Shown piece by piece: positions 32,614 through 42,493 of a stretch of 64,000 bases of DNA. Below the pieces are notes generated by a model. That model did not search any database and was not told the DNA's origin. It worked only from the letters and a program-made list of their open reading frames with translations. Positions within the stretch are counted from its first letter, which is position 1, and every line of letters begins with the position of its first letter. The position numbers and the translations under genes were made by a program. This DNA is from Blautia luti (GTDB lineage Bacteria > Bacillota > Clostridia > Lachnospirales > Lachnospiraceae): assembly GCF_033096465.1 (NCBI RefSeq), contig NZ_AP028156.1, positions 1,570,501 to 1,634,500 on the forward strand, given 5' to 3'.

Positions 32614-35600
32614 ATGGGAGAATTTCTTGGAAAGAGAGTCATTCCCCGGCATGAGGGAGACTGGGACAAGGCGAGAAGTTATGAACCGCTGATGATCGTC
32701 CTTGACCCGGAAACGGGGGATGGTTATATCAGCCGGTATGATGTTCCCGCCGGTACGCTGCTCACAAACGAGCATTACTGGGCAAGGTGCAGCCATTTCA
32801 ATGCTCAGATGCATCGCCTGGAAACAGATGTGGCAGAAGATGTGGAAGGAATGCACACAGACCTTGCTAATACGAAGTCTGCGATGAGTGAGGAACTTTC
32901 GCAGACCCATCAGAAAATGGCAGAGGAACTCTCAGAAACAGAGAACCGGATGGGTGAAAAGGTAACTGCTGCAACGTCTGCCATGAAAGACACACAGAGT
33001 AGCATGGATGCGGCAGTTGCCCAGATGAATAAACGTCTGGATGCAAATGTGACGGCATCCACGGACAGCAAGGCGGACTATGCCGCAGAACTGGTGGATA
33101 CCAGAGTGGACAGCGAAGGAACTACCTATCCGAATGCCGGGGAAGCCATCCGCAGCATTACGGCAGGTTTGGCAAGAAAAATTGTTCCGGCAGAAATGGG
33201 AACTGCATACCGGAATGAGAATACTGTTCAGAATAGTATGGAAGGTGCAGCTGTTCACTGTCTGGTTCATCATGTTTCTGGCTACACGGGAACCTTTCTT
33301 GGCTTCTTCGGTTCCTATGAAGAGTGCAAAGAAAAGTCGTTCCGGGTCGTTATTCTAAGCAACAAGGTGCCGTATGAAGGACAGGCTATCATTACAAATT
33401 CTCCGAATGCATGGGGCAGCGACAATGGAAAGGTTGGCTGTGTAGCTCTCGGTGCTGTAAAGCTGAATGAGGAAAATGGCTATCTGGCAGCGTTTGATCT
33501 GGATTTTTCCGAAAGCCGCTGGGAAGAATTTGTGACGAAGTACACGGCATCCAGAAAATTCTATTTCTGTATCCGCAGGGAAAAAGCTACTGCACAGGAC
33601 AGTGAGTTTTATGTGTATGCGTATGAAACAACAGATGTCAAGGATTTTGGCTGGAAATATGTTTCTGAGCATGACTGTCTGCGGATTCTGGAGCAGGAAA
33701 TCATCAATGCCAGAGCCGGAGAGGCATCCCTACCACAGCTTTTGCGGGCGCACGAGGCAATCCTGAAAGAGGTGACGGACTGTCATACAGATTCTGCAGG
33801 TGTGGAATACGACAGCCTAGCTGAGCGTTTGAAACTGATCGATGCAATGGCAGCACCAAGGCTTCCGGTATCCTATTATTTTGGACCGAAGGACAATACG
33901 AATGGCGCATTGTCAAAAGGTGTGACAGGAGCAGAGGTGGATGGTCAGAATGTGGTATTCAAGTTTGACCATGCTGCCTATGTGACACAGTATGAAAAGC
34001 TCCAATGGTCATCTCTGCATTTTGCTTACTGCATTTCCTATGAGCAGATGATGAAGCTGAAACGGCTGGACCGGCTGTATTTGGAACTGACTCTGGAGGG
34101 CATCGGACCGGAAGGAAACAAGGAGCTTGAAGGGGCAGAAGTGAAAGTTCGCTTTTATGTCAACAGTATTGGAAGCTGGGCATCCACGGTCACCCCGATC
34201 ATTACCACATCCGTTACGGTCGGCTCCCGGATATTTTACCCTCTGGAACAGGAGATAGTGGAAAAAGTCATTGCACTGGGGAAACCGCTGTATATCGTTT
34301 TCGCAGGCAGTTTTCTGAATGACAAAATTGTAGAAAATCTGGGACAGATCCAGTTGACAACCTCTATTGTAAACCAGCAGTCCTTCATTGCCCGGTCACG
34401 GTTTATAAGCCGTGCAGACCATGCAGAAACAGCGACATTTGCTAACGAAGCCGGAAGTGCTACCCATGCAAAGGAGGCTGAGAGTGCAGAGGAAGCCGGG
34501 TATGCCGGAAGCGCCGGGAGTGCAGTCGTTGCAGATAATTTCTTTATGGTGTCGGCAGACGAACTTTTGAATCAAGAGAAGGTACGTTACTCTCTAGGAA
34601 TGGATACGCTGCAATACCCGGAGAAGTATCCATATGCCTACCGTTTTGGATTCCAGAGTACCGGCAACCGGGCAAGTGCAAAGATCAGTGGTACAGGTTT
34701 TGACCAGGTGGTCGAGTTCAGCATCGGTATGAGCAAAGAATCCGATCAGCCGCATAACCAGGGATATGCCAAGCAGCTGAGCGGCATGATGTCCTTTGAC
34801 GAGATGCTCCGGAAGTTTGAAGAAGGCTACCAGTATTGTTATCTCTGTGAGATCGAGGAATTCGAGAACTGTCCGGAAGGTGTTCAGGGTGGTGCGTATG
34901 ATAACCGGCTGTTGATTGCCTATTATCTGGATAGCAAGTTCACGAATCCAATCAATGTTTCACCAGTGCTGAAGCGTACCATTTACGGAAACCGAAAGAT
35001 GTATGTCTGGAAGTTTGCTTTTACGCAGGAAATACTGGAAGCAATCCAAGTACAGAAAGAAGCAGGAACATTCAGTGCCAGCTGGTTTGGCATCTGGAAC
35101 ACCCGGAAGTATTCCGGAGAGGAGCCTGTTGTATGGACTCCGAAATGGTATTGGCAGGATTATGCTTTTGTGGATGACAGTTTTTCCGATGAAGATATGG
35201 CAACCTTCTTCCAGAGTAAATACACCTACTGGTGTTCCTATGTGAACCACGGAAAGCTGAAAGAACGCTTTGCAGAGGTGGATGCTTCGTTGGAACAGCT
35301 GAAATCCGGCGAGGAGAAGGCAGAAGAAAGACTGAATGGGCAGGAAGCACGAATAAAAAATCTGGAGAAGCCGACGGTGCTGACAGGTATTGTCTGTTGG
35401 GGCGATTCTCTTACCGCAGGAGGTGGATGGACGTCCACTCTTCAGAAGCTGTCCGGGATTCCGGTCTACAACGGCGGTACCGGTGGCGAGAATGCCAGAA
35501 CGATTGCTGCCCGTCAGGGAGCCGATGTGATGCTGGTCAATAATATCACGATCCCGGCCACCTGTGAGCCGGTAACTATCGCTGTGCGAAAAACAGATTC

Positions 35601-36264
35601 TGGTATTCTGACCGAGGAAGGCTACAAGGTGACACCACTTTTGCAGGGAGGAGCCCATGTCAATCCGGTCAAGATTGGCGAGGTAGAAGGTACACTCCGC
35701 TGGACTGGCACGAACTATGCAGATACCAACGGCATCTGGACGTTTACACGTTCTGCCGCTGGCGAAGCAGTCACAATCAAGCGTCCGACTGCGGTCCGTA
35801 CTGCATTTGACCGGCTGCACAATCAGCCTTCTGAAGTGATGATTCTTTTCATTGGTCAGAATGGTGGCTATGCAGACCTTACAGATCTGATTCGGATGCA
35901 CCAGCAGATGATCAGCCACTTCAAAGGAAAGGAATATCTGGTGCTGGGCCTTTCGTCTGGAACGGAAAGCCAGCGTGCAGAATATGAAAAGCAGATGAAG
36001 CAGGCGTTTGGCAGACGTTTCGTCAGCCTCAGAGAGTATCTGGCGCATCCGGTGTATGACACGGATGGCAAGACGGTCATCAGCTGCTATGGTCTGGACG
36101 ATGCAGGCCTTGATCCCACGGATGCGGACATCGAGCGTATCAAACAGGGACAGGTTCCGCAGACACTGCTGGCGGATTCCGTTCATTACACAGCTGCAAC
36201 CAAGACGGTCATCGGAACTATGCTGTATAAAAAGATGATCGAACTTGGAATTTTGGAACAGTAA
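32614..36264 (+). CDS. Receptor-binding tail fibre 1 with SGNH hydrolase domain
   Basis: A 1216-residue fibre. Residues 1-70 are a docking domain (GKRVIPRHEGDWD) and about 80-170 a coiled coil ending NKRLDANVTASTDSKADYAAE; beta-rich modules follow, an Ala-Glu repeat region (ADHAETATFANEAG) near 606-645, and a C-terminal SGNH/GDSL hydrolase from about 925 (WGDSLTAGGG, NGGTGGENA, GQNGG, DSVHY). Such domains de-acetylate surface glycans, which fits receptor processing. Shares its first 190 residues with the next gene. Confidence 0.85.
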   Translation: MGEFLGKRVIPRHEGDWDKARSYEPLMIVLDPETGDGYISRYDVPAGTLLTNEHYWARCSHFNAQMHRLETDVAEDVEGMHTDLANTKSAMSEELSQTHQKMAEELSETENRMGEKVTAATSAMKDTQSSMDAAVAQMNKRLDANVTASTDSKADYAAELVDTRVDSEGTTYPNAGEAIRSITAGLARKIVPAEMGTAYRNENTVQNSMEGAAVHCLVHHVSGYTGTFLGFFGSYEECKEKSFRVVILSNKVPYEGQAIITNSPNAWGSDNGKVGCVALGAVKLNEENGYLAAFDLDFSESRWEEFVTKYTASRKFYFCIRREKATAQDSEFYVYAYETTDVKDFGWKYVSEHDCLRILEQEIINARAGEASLPQLLRAHEAILKEVTDCHTDSAGVEYDSLAERLKLIDAMAAPRLPVSYYFGPKDNTNGALSKGVTGAEVDGQNVVFKFDHAAYVTQYEKLQWSSLHFAYCISYEQMMKLKRLDRLYLELTLEGIGPEGNKELEGAEVKVRFYVNSIGSWASTVTPIITTSVTVGSRIFYPLEQEIVEKVIALGKPLYIVFAGSFLNDKIVENLGQIQLTTSIVNQQSFIARSRFISRADHAETATFANEAGSATHAKEAESAEEAGYAGSAGSAVVADNFFMVSADELLNQEKVRYSLGMDTLQYPEKYPYAYRFGFQSTGNRASAKISGTGFDQVVEFSIGMSKESDQPHNQGYAKQLSGMMSFDEMLRKFEEGYQYCYLCEIEEFENCPEGVQGGAYDNRLLIAYYLDSKFTNPINVSPVLKRTIYGNRKMYVWKFAFTQEILEAIQVQKEAGTFSASWFGIWNTRKYSGEEPVVWTPKWYWQDYAFVDDSFSDEDMATFFQSKYTYWCSYVNHGKLKERFAEVDASLEQLKSGEEKAEERLNGQEARIKNLEKPTVLTGIVCWGDSLTAGGGWTSTLQKLSGIPVYNGGTGGENARTIAARQGADVMLVNNITIPATCEPVTIAVRKTDSGILTEEGYKVTPLLQGGAHVNPVKIGEVEGTLRWTGTNYADTNGIWTFTRSAAGEAVTIKRPTAVRTAFDRLHNQPSEVMILFIGQNGGYADLTDLIRMHQQMISHFKGKEYLVLGLSSGTESQRAEYEKQMKQAFGRRFVSLREYLAHPVYDTDGKTVISCYGLDDAGLDPTDADIERIKQGQVPQTLLADSVHYTAATKTVIGTMLYKKMIELGILEQ

Positions 36265-36280
36265 GAGAAAGGACACTAAA

Positions 36281-36325
36281 ATGAAGAAAAAACGGTATAT
36301 CGAAAAAATGTTCGGGGGGGGGTAA
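36281..36325 (+). CDS. Possible 14-codon micro-ORF with G9 tract
   Basis: ATG 36281 to TAA 36323-36325 encodes a 14-residue basic peptide ending in three glycines from a run of nine Gs (36314-36322). AAAGGAC lies eight bases upstream. It may be a leader peptide, a recombination remnant, or chance. Gaining or losing one G changes the downstream frame but stops soon in either frame. Confidence 0.25.
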   Translation: MKKKRYIEKMFGGG

Positions 36326-36425
36326 AACCTGACCGCCATAAGAAAAGAACTCCTCCCTGACCGGGTGACTATCCGAAACTGTTATGAGGACAGCCGGATA
36401 AACACCGGCAGGAAGGAGATTTTTT

Positions 36426-39074
36426 ATGGGAACTTTTAAGGGTAAGCGGATCATTCCGAAACACGATGGCGTATGGAATCAGAAAAAGGAATATGAGGAA
36501 CTGACAATCGTTCTGGACGCGGAAAGTGGGGATGGTTATATTTCCAGAAAGCCAGTCCCGGCAGGTACAGTGCTGTCCGATACGGATTATTGGAGCCTGT
36601 GCAGTCATTTCAACGCCCAGATGTACAGACTGGAAACGGATGTTGCAGAAGATGTGGAAGAAATGCACAGGAGTCTTTCAGAAACAGAATCTGCCATGCA
36701 CAAAGAAATATCCGAAGCAGAGAGCAGGGTGAACACAAAAGTATCTGATGCACAGTCTGCCATGCAGAAAACAGAAGATGCCATGAACACAGCTGTGGAA
36801 CAGATGAATAAGCGGCTGGATGCAAACGTGACAGCTTCTACAGACGCTAAGGCTGATTATGCGGCAGAACTGGTCGATGTCCGGGTTGGACAGGACGGAA
36901 CGGTGTATCCCTCCGCAGGAGAGGCAATCCGTGGACAATACAGTCAGGCTGTGGAGAATGGGATCACCGGAGCAAAGCTGGCACTTGCCGGTTCCAATGG
37001 TAATCTGGGTGAGGTGTTCCCAAAGGCTGCGATGCCGGCTCTGCTGGGAGCTAAATGTGAAGCAGGAGAATTTCTGGATTACCGGATCACGGGGACTACG
37101 GATTACGGTCAGTTCTACCATCGTTTTACCAATATGCTGATGGGCAAATTCCGAAAATATTTGTTCATCTCCAAGATTCGGGAGATTTCCGGCTCCTGCG
37201 CCGGTGTGAGCTGCTACCAGTACGATTCCAAAGGTGTAAATCTGAATACTCATGTGACGAAGGCGATAAGAGTTGCCCACGGAAGTGAAATCTATGTAGT
37301 ATTCTTCGGAGAGATTCTGGAGAATGCATATCGGCTGGACATTTCGCCGTGCGTTGCAAGGAAGGAGGCCGTGGTAGAGTGCGACAGCCGATGCGTTCTG
37401 TTGGATGTGACCGGGCAGAGCGATGATGAATTGCAGAAAGTTCTGTCTCTGATCAGCAGCAGTCCGGTTGAAGACAGCATCCTTCAGTATTATGACACAT
37501 GGGGCATTGCCGGAAAAGTCATGAGCGTTCCGTATGCAGACAGAACCGGCATTTCAGATCAGACACGGGAAATGCTGGGGAATGTAGCATATGGATGCCC
37601 TGTCTTTTCTGAAATGATTCCTTTTTCTAGTAAGTTTCAGGAAAAGGATACAACGTATGCGTGGGCAAAGACTGCTGTGACCCGCAGCGAAGACTGGGGC
37701 GTGTTCGGCGGAGTACGGCTGAGTGGTCTGGCTGCTGGGAAGTATCTTGTCTTTGGCAGGGTGGAATCCGTAGAAACGGATGACGCACAGCTGGGAGAAG
37801 TTTCCATTGGCATCATCGAACCGGGCATTCCAAACTGGGCAAAGCGTGTACCGTGTGGAACACTGAATAAAGCAACGCTTCCGTTTCAAATGAATCTGGT
37901 TTACGAATATGCCGGTGGAAAGGATAATCTGAATTTTGCGGTGCAGCTGACGGGTTCCAATTACACTTCCTTTGTTGTGACCATGTGGGTGCTGAACGTG
38001 ACTGGGCTTTCCGTTGAGGAGATTGAGGCGCTCAGTCACAGCAGTATAACGGAACGAGAGGCATCTGTGCGGAATGCAACGCGCGCTATTCTGGCAGAAA
38101 AATCAGAAGTGGCAGTAAAAGCGGATCATGCTGAAAAAGCGGAGACAGCGAAAAAGGCAGATCATGCAGTGGCATCTGATACCGCAGAGAAAGCTGTTGC
38201 TGCCGGATATGCGGAACTGTCCGGTAGCTGGAAAGGGAAGAAGGCTCTGGTCATTGGTGACAGCATTACGGCGGCTGGAAAATGGCAGAAGAAGCTGGAA
38301 GAATTGCTCGGTATGAATGTTGCTACCCATGCAAAGGGCGGCATCGGAATCCTTCGGATGACGGACGGTGACAACGGTCTGGATGGAACGTACAATGCAG
38401 AAACGGATAAGAATGGTGTCCTGCGACCGCTGATGGCCGCTGACGTCGAAGGTGTCAGCCTGATCGTGGTGCTTCCGGCCTATAACGAAAGAGCAACAGC
38501 TCTTGGCTCGGTCGGAGACTGTCATCCAGAACAGGAAACCATCTGCGGGCGAATCCAGTATCTTTTGAACCGCATCTATGAAGAACTGGAGGATGCCGGG
38601 AATCTGCTCTGTCATGTGCTGGTGGCAACGCCGCATTGTGCGGGCAAATATCCGTATGTGGATGCAGACGGATACGAAGAATATCCGACCGGAACTGGCC
38701 AGACAATGGAAAAACTGTCAGATACGATCAAGGCTGTGGCGCAGGCAAATAATGTGGCGGTCTGTGATCTCTGGCATGAGAGCGGGATCAACCGCAGGAC
38801 ATGGAGTGTCTTTGGCGCACAGAAGAATGCTGTGAACGAGCAGTATGCCAAGTATCAGATGGATGCATCCGGCAGGGTGGTTGGAAGTGCACCGCAGCGG
38901 TATGTGAACGGACAGTCCTATTACCAAAAGCGGAATGGCAGCATTATTCTGGAAAAATATACGGGATCTTCGCCGTATCCGTTTAATGGCGACCAGCTCC
39001 ATTGCAGTACGGAGGGCTACGCCAGAATCGGAGAATGTGTGGTAGGATCTGTGATCCGGGCATTCGGAAAATAA
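36426..39074 (+). CDS. Receptor-binding tail fibre 2 with SGNH hydrolase domain
   Basis: An 882-residue paralog of the preceding fibre. The N-terminal docking and coiled-coil part is clearly homologous (GKRIIPKHDGVWN, ADYAAELVDVRV), the middle differs, and the C-terminus is a different SGNH hydrolase from about residue 600 (VIGDSITAAGKW, DQLHCSTEGY). An Ala-rich repeat (KADHAEKAETAKKADHA) precedes it. AGGAAGGAG RBS. Two fibres with one docking type would occupy the same site on the tail, suggesting mixed or alternative receptors. Confidence 0.85.
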   Translation: MGTFKGKRIIPKHDGVWNQKKEYEELTIVLDAESGDGYISRKPVPAGTVLSDTDYWSLCSHFNAQMYRLETDVAEDVEEMHRSLSETESAMHKEISEAESRVNTKVSDAQSAMQKTEDAMNTAVEQMNKRLDANVTASTDAKADYAAELVDVRVGQDGTVYPSAGEAIRGQYSQAVENGITGAKLALAGSNGNLGEVFPKAAMPALLGAKCEAGEFLDYRITGTTDYGQFYHRFTNMLMGKFRKYLFISKIREISGSCAGVSCYQYDSKGVNLNTHVTKAIRVAHGSEIYVVFFGEILENAYRLDISPCVARKEAVVECDSRCVLLDVTGQSDDELQKVLSLISSSPVEDSILQYYDTWGIAGKVMSVPYADRTGISDQTREMLGNVAYGCPVFSEMIPFSSKFQEKDTTYAWAKTAVTRSEDWGVFGGVRLSGLAAGKYLVFGRVESVETDDAQLGEVSIGIIEPGIPNWAKRVPCGTLNKATLPFQMNLVYEYAGGKDNLNFAVQLTGSNYTSFVVTMWVLNVTGLSVEEIEALSHSSITEREASVRNATRAILAEKSEVAVKADHAEKAETAKKADHAVASDTAEKAVAAGYAELSGSWKGKKALVIGDSITAAGKWQKKLEELLGMNVATHAKGGIGILRMTDGDNGLDGTYNAETDKNGVLRPLMAADVEGVSLIVVLPAYNERATALGSVGDCHPEQETICGRIQYLLNRIYEELEDAGNLLCHVLVATPHCAGKYPYVDADGYEEYPTGTGQTMEKLSDTIKAVAQANNVAVCDLWHESGINRRTWSVFGAQKNAVNEQYAKYQMDASGRVVGSAPQRYVNGQSYYQKRNGSIILEKYTGSSPYPFNGDQLHCSTEGYARIGECVVGSVIRAFGK

Positions 39075-39153
39075 ATTTCCACTGATTTTCACGCAAAGTG
39101 TCTGTTATTTGCTGTGAAACGGTGTTCATTATAGAAGGAGTATTTTTTTCGTA

Positions 39154-39181
39154 AAGGCGGCAGAGAAACCGCCTGTTTTTT
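39154..39181 (+). terminator. Intrinsic terminator after fibre genes
   Basis: GGCGG-CAGAGAAA-CCGCC stem followed by TGTTTTTT. Confidence 0.6.
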
Positions 39182-39212
39182 ATGCCCCAAAGGGGCTGGA
39201 AAGGACAAGATT

Positions 39213-39632
39213 ATGCAGAATGTGATCGATAAGATTGAGTGGATGTTCGCAGGTCTGGGTGGTTTCCTGGGCTGGTTCTTCGGCGGATTTGATGGCTTCC
39301 TCTATGCACTGGTGGTGTTTGTGGTCTGCGACTACTTCACCGGAGTGCTGGCAGCAGCCATCAAGCATGAACTTTCTTCTGAAGTTGGCTTTAAGGGGAT
39401 TGCCAAGAAGGTGTGCATCTTCGTACTGGTTGGCATTGCCAACATCATTGATACGCAGATTCTTCAGAATGGTGCAGCCATCAGAACTGCTGTTGTGTTT
39501 TTCTATTTGGCAAATGAAGGTCTGAGCTGCCTCGAAAATGCAGCTGTCATTGGCCTTCCGGTGCCGGATAAGCTGAAGGAGATGCTGGCACAGCTGAAGG
39601 AAGAAAAGAGCGACAAGCAGAACAAAGAGTAA
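39213..39632 (+). CDS. Phage holin (toxin secretion/phage lysis family)
   Basis: A 139-residue holin with three or four membrane spans: a Gly/Phe-rich first span (LGGFLGWFFGGFDGFLYALVV region), CDYFTGVLAA signature near residue 40, then VCIFVLVGIANIID and a charged tail. It permeabilises the membrane at lysis so the endolysin can reach the wall. Heads the lysis cassette. Confidence 0.9.
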   Translation: MQNVIDKIEWMFAGLGGFLGWFFGGFDGFLYALVVFVVCDYFTGVLAAAIKHELSSEVGFKGIAKKVCIFVLVGIANIIDTQILQNGAAIRTAVVFFYLANEGLSCLENAAVIGLPVPDKLKEMLAQLKEEKSDKQNKE

Positions 39633-39685
39633 GGAAAACGGGGAGAGGTGATGAGCCTCTCCTTCATTAGTAGGAGGAAAGCAAT

Positions 39686-40390
39686 ATGAGTAAGAAAGAG
39701 TATCCCGCAAAGCTGACAAACGGCTATTATCGTGTGCGTGAAGTCTGGGAAGATGAGGCATCCCAGTTGGGAGCGTATCGTCTGCTGGCGAATGCAAAAG
39801 CCAAGTGTGATGAGAACCCTGGCAGCCGTGTGTTCGACAATGACGGCAACGTGATCTATCCGGAAGAGGCTGTACCAGATACTGGTGCAGATGAGAGTGA
39901 AGAGAAAGCAGTCGTGGACGATATCCCGGAAGAAAAGCCGGAAACCACAGCCCCTGTGGAAGATACCCCAGCGGAGAAAGAAGCAGAGGCTGAAGTGGAT
40001 GAGAACGAGTTCCCGACTGCAGAGGAGCTTCCGGCAACCATTGCCTACGGCAAACTCAAGACCCTCATGAATATCCGGGAGATGCCGGACACTGGCGCAG
40101 AAGTCGTGACCGTTTACAAAAGGAACACACTGATTGAAATCGTGGAATTCTGTGCGGGCTGGCTGAAAATAAAGTGCCCGGAAGCGGTGAGTGGTCTGGC
40201 CTACGTTCTTAACAGTGCGGATACCTATGCCTTCACAGCCAGCAAGATCTATACTGTGGTTCCCGGTGATAATCTCTGGAAGATCGCAGAAAGGGAACTG
40301 GGGAGCGGCGGCCGCTGTGCGGATATCCGTGTGCTGAATGGGCTGACTTCCAACGCTATCCGGGTCGGCATGAAACTGCTGATCCCTTAA
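39686..40390 (+). CDS. SH3/LysM cell-wall-binding protein
   Basis: A 234-residue protein without a catalytic domain. Residues about 10-55 (GYYRVREVWEDEASQ... VIYP) match a segment also present in the endolysin; about 60-110 is an acidic linker; about 118-175 SH3-like (LKTLMNIREMPDTGAEV); and about 188-233 a LysM domain (YTVVPGDNLWKIAERELG). It probably anchors to peptidoglycan, as a lysis accessory or virion protein. Confidence 0.75.
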   Translation: MSKKEYPAKLTNGYYRVREVWEDEASQLGAYRLLANAKAKCDENPGSRVFDNDGNVIYPEEAVPDTGADESEEKAVVDDIPEEKPETTAPVEDTPAEKEAEAEVDENEFPTAEELPATIAYGKLKTLMNIREMPDTGAEVVTVYKRNTLIEIVEFCAGWLKIKCPEAVSGLAYVLNSADTYAFTASKIYTVVPGDNLWKIAERELGSGGRCADIRVLNGLTSNAIRVGMKLLIP

Positions 40391-40469
40391 ACGGCGCAAT
40401 TCGACACATTTTTAGGACTTCAATTTCCTGATGCCGAAAGGTATACTTGGGAAAAGGAGAGTGTTGGAA

Positions 40470-40772
40470 ATGAATGAAAAGCTCATGGCAGAAGATGTGT
40501 TAAGACCGTATGGCATTACGCTGTACTATAAGGGATGTGAGTATCTGAGGGATGCAATCGTCCTGCATTGGCATCGGCCGGATCTGAAACCAGGTCAGCT
40601 CTTACAGTATGTTGCAGACAGGAAAGGTGTTAAGAAGAGCGGTGTCCTCAGTGCCATTTCCACAATTTCCAGTGTAGCATGGAAAGTGAATGGGATAGGC
40701 GGTGAAAAGCCGATGTCAATCATGAAGTTTGTCTGTAGGATATTGGAAGAAGCAGACAGGAATAGAGAATAA
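40470..40772 (+). CDS. Small protein resembling the Spo0A C-terminal domain
   Basis: A 100-residue helical protein; KGCEYLRDAIVLHW followed by VLSAISTISSVAWKVN resembles the DNA-binding sigma-factor-like C-terminal domain of Spo0A. AAAAGGAG RBS supports start 40470. It lies within the lysis cassette; it could regulate late genes or host sporulation, but only a weak pattern match supports this. Confidence 0.45.
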   Translation: MNEKLMAEDVLRPYGITLYYKGCEYLRDAIVLHWHRPDLKPGQLLQYVADRKGVKKSGVLSAISTISSVAWKVNGIGGEKPMSIMKFVCRILEEADRNRE

Positions 40773-40787
40773 CCAATAGACCTAAAG

Positions 40788-40815
40788 GGGACTCGGAGTG
40801 ATCCGGGTCTCTTTT
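40788..40815 (+). terminator. Terminator-like hairpin before endolysin
   Basis: GGGACTCGG-AGTGAT-CCGGGTCTC with wobble pairs and a TTTTCTTTT tail, ending just before the endolysin RBS; may act as an attenuator. Confidence 0.5.
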
Positions 40816-40835
40816 CTTTTATGGAGGAAATCATT

Positions 40836-42314
40836 ATGGGATATACCAATAGTCCACTCGTTGTTTACACCAAACTCTCCCCGAACCATTCCGGGCAGCG
40901 TACCCACAGCATCGACCGTATCACTCCGCATTGCGTGGTTGGTCAGCTTTCTGCAGAAAGCATCTGCGGCTGCTTTATCAGTTCATCTCGGCAGGCAAGC
41001 TGCAACTACGGCATCGGTACGGACGGTCGTGTGTCGCTTTGTGTCGAGGAAAAGAACCGCAGCTGGTGTTCGTCCAGCAGGGAAAATGACCAGAGAGCAG
41101 TCACCATCGAATGTGCCAGTGACATGAATGAGCCGTATGCCATGAACAGTGCTGTATATGATTCTCTCGTCAAGCTCTGTATCGATATCTGCAAGCGTAA
41201 CGGGAAGAAGAAGCTCCTGTGGCTGGGTGATAAAAATAAGACACTCAACTATGCTCCGGCGGCAGATGAAATGGTGCTGACCGTTCACCGCTGGTTTGCC
41301 AACAAAAGCTGCCCTGGAAACTGGCTGTATGCCCGCATGGGTGATCTGGCCGCAAAGGTGACTGCAGCACTGGGCGGTTCATCCTCATCTGGCATGCAGG
41401 CTTCTTCGCTGAAAAATCTCTCGGAAGCAGAAGCTGTGGCAAAGATCGGTCCGCTGTTTACTGCGAACCAGAAAACCACTGGCATTCTTGCTTGCGTGTC
41501 AATGGCTCAGTTCATTCTTGAGTCCGGCTACGGTAAATCTGAGCTGGCACAGAATGCTAATAACTGCTTTGGCATGAAGACTTCGCTTTCCGGGAACAGC
41601 TGGAGCGGCAGCAGTTGGGATGGCAAGTCTGTCTATACCAAGAAAACACAGGAGCAGAATGACGATGGCTCGATGGTCACGATCACAGCCGACTTCCGAA
41701 AGTACAGTTGTGTGGAGGATTCCATTACCGACCATGCCGCATATCTGCTCGGTGCGATGAACGGCAGTAAGAAACGCTATGAAGGTCTGGCCGGCTGCAC
41801 GGATTACAAGAAAGCGGTACAGCTGATCAAAGATGGTGGTTATGCGACCAGCCACACTTATGTACAGAACCTTTGCAGTATCATCGAGCGTTGGAACCTT
41901 ACGCAGTATGATGTGGCAAAGGCTTCTGAGGGTACGGTTATCTCCGGCTGGTACCGTGTCCGCAAAAGCTGGCAGAATGCGGCTTCTCAGAAGGGTGCTT
42001 TCCATGACCTGACTTACGCAAAGCAGTGTGCGGATGTCAATCCGGGCTATTTCGTTTATGACCCGGCGGGTAAGGCAGTCTACCCGGAAGTTAAGGCAAA
42101 CTGCCCGTATGCGGTACGCGTTTCAATCAGTGACCTTAATATCCGTAAGGGACCTGGTACGAACTATGCTAAGACCGGGCAGTACACTGGAAAAGGTGTA
42201 TTTACAATTGTAGAGGAAGCAGACGGTGAGGGAGCAACCCGTTGGGGTCTGCTGAAGGCCTATGCCGGTAAGCGTAATGGCTGGATCAGCCTTGATTTTG
42301 CCAAGAAACTGTAA
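40836..42314 (+). CDS. Endolysin: amidase plus glucosaminidase plus SH3
   Basis: A 492-residue modular endolysin. Residues about 1-165 form an N-acetylmuramoyl-L-alanine amidase (RTHSIDRITPHCVVGQL, NYGIGTDGRV, CPGNWLY); about 205-355 a glucosaminidase domain (AQFILESGYGKSELAQNANNCFGMK); then a YRVRKSW wall segment shared with the 39686 protein and a C-terminal SH3-like domain (LNIRKGPGTNYAK). It cuts two bonds of peptidoglycan. TGGAGG RBS before ATG 40836. Confidence 0.92.
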   Translation: MGYTNSPLVVYTKLSPNHSGQRTHSIDRITPHCVVGQLSAESICGCFISSSRQASCNYGIGTDGRVSLCVEEKNRSWCSSSRENDQRAVTIECASDMNEPYAMNSAVYDSLVKLCIDICKRNGKKKLLWLGDKNKTLNYAPAADEMVLTVHRWFANKSCPGNWLYARMGDLAAKVTAALGGSSSSGMQASSLKNLSEAEAVAKIGPLFTANQKTTGILACVSMAQFILESGYGKSELAQNANNCFGMKTSLSGNSWSGSSWDGKSVYTKKTQEQNDDGSMVTITADFRKYSCVEDSITDHAAYLLGAMNGSKKRYEGLAGCTDYKKAVQLIKDGGYATSHTYVQNLCSIIERWNLTQYDVAKASEGTVISGWYRVRKSWQNAASQKGAFHDLTYAKQCADVNPGYFVYDPAGKAVYPEVKANCPYAVRVSISDLNIRKGPGTNYAKTGQYTGKGVFTIVEEADGEGATRWGLLKAYAGKRNGWISLDFAKKL

Positions 42315-42321
42315 GAGATAC

Positions 42322-42348
42322 GGCTCTGTCTTTTCAGGCAGGGCCTTT
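42322..42348 (+). terminator. Terminator ending the phage late operon
   Basis: GGCTCTGTC-TTTTCA-GGCAGGGCC nine-pair stem with a short T tail, after the endolysin stop. Confidence 0.6.
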
Positions 42349-42417
42349 ACATATTGGATGGTGCAGATAGGACAATAATCGGGTGGATTATTCTCCGTCT
42401 TTCTGCACCGAATTTAC

Positions 42418-42446
42418 TTGATAATATCACGCAGTAGAGGGAATAT
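42418..42446 (+). promoter_or_regulatory. Module-type promoter before recombinase 1
   Basis: TTGATA 42418-42423, 17 bp spacer, GAATAT 42441-42446, followed by GTGACTGCCCGAA; similar to the early-module promoters. Confidence 0.65.
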
Positions 42447-42493
42447 GTGACTGCCCGAAGAGAAAAGCAGATGGGCGGAAAGGAGAGAACAAG

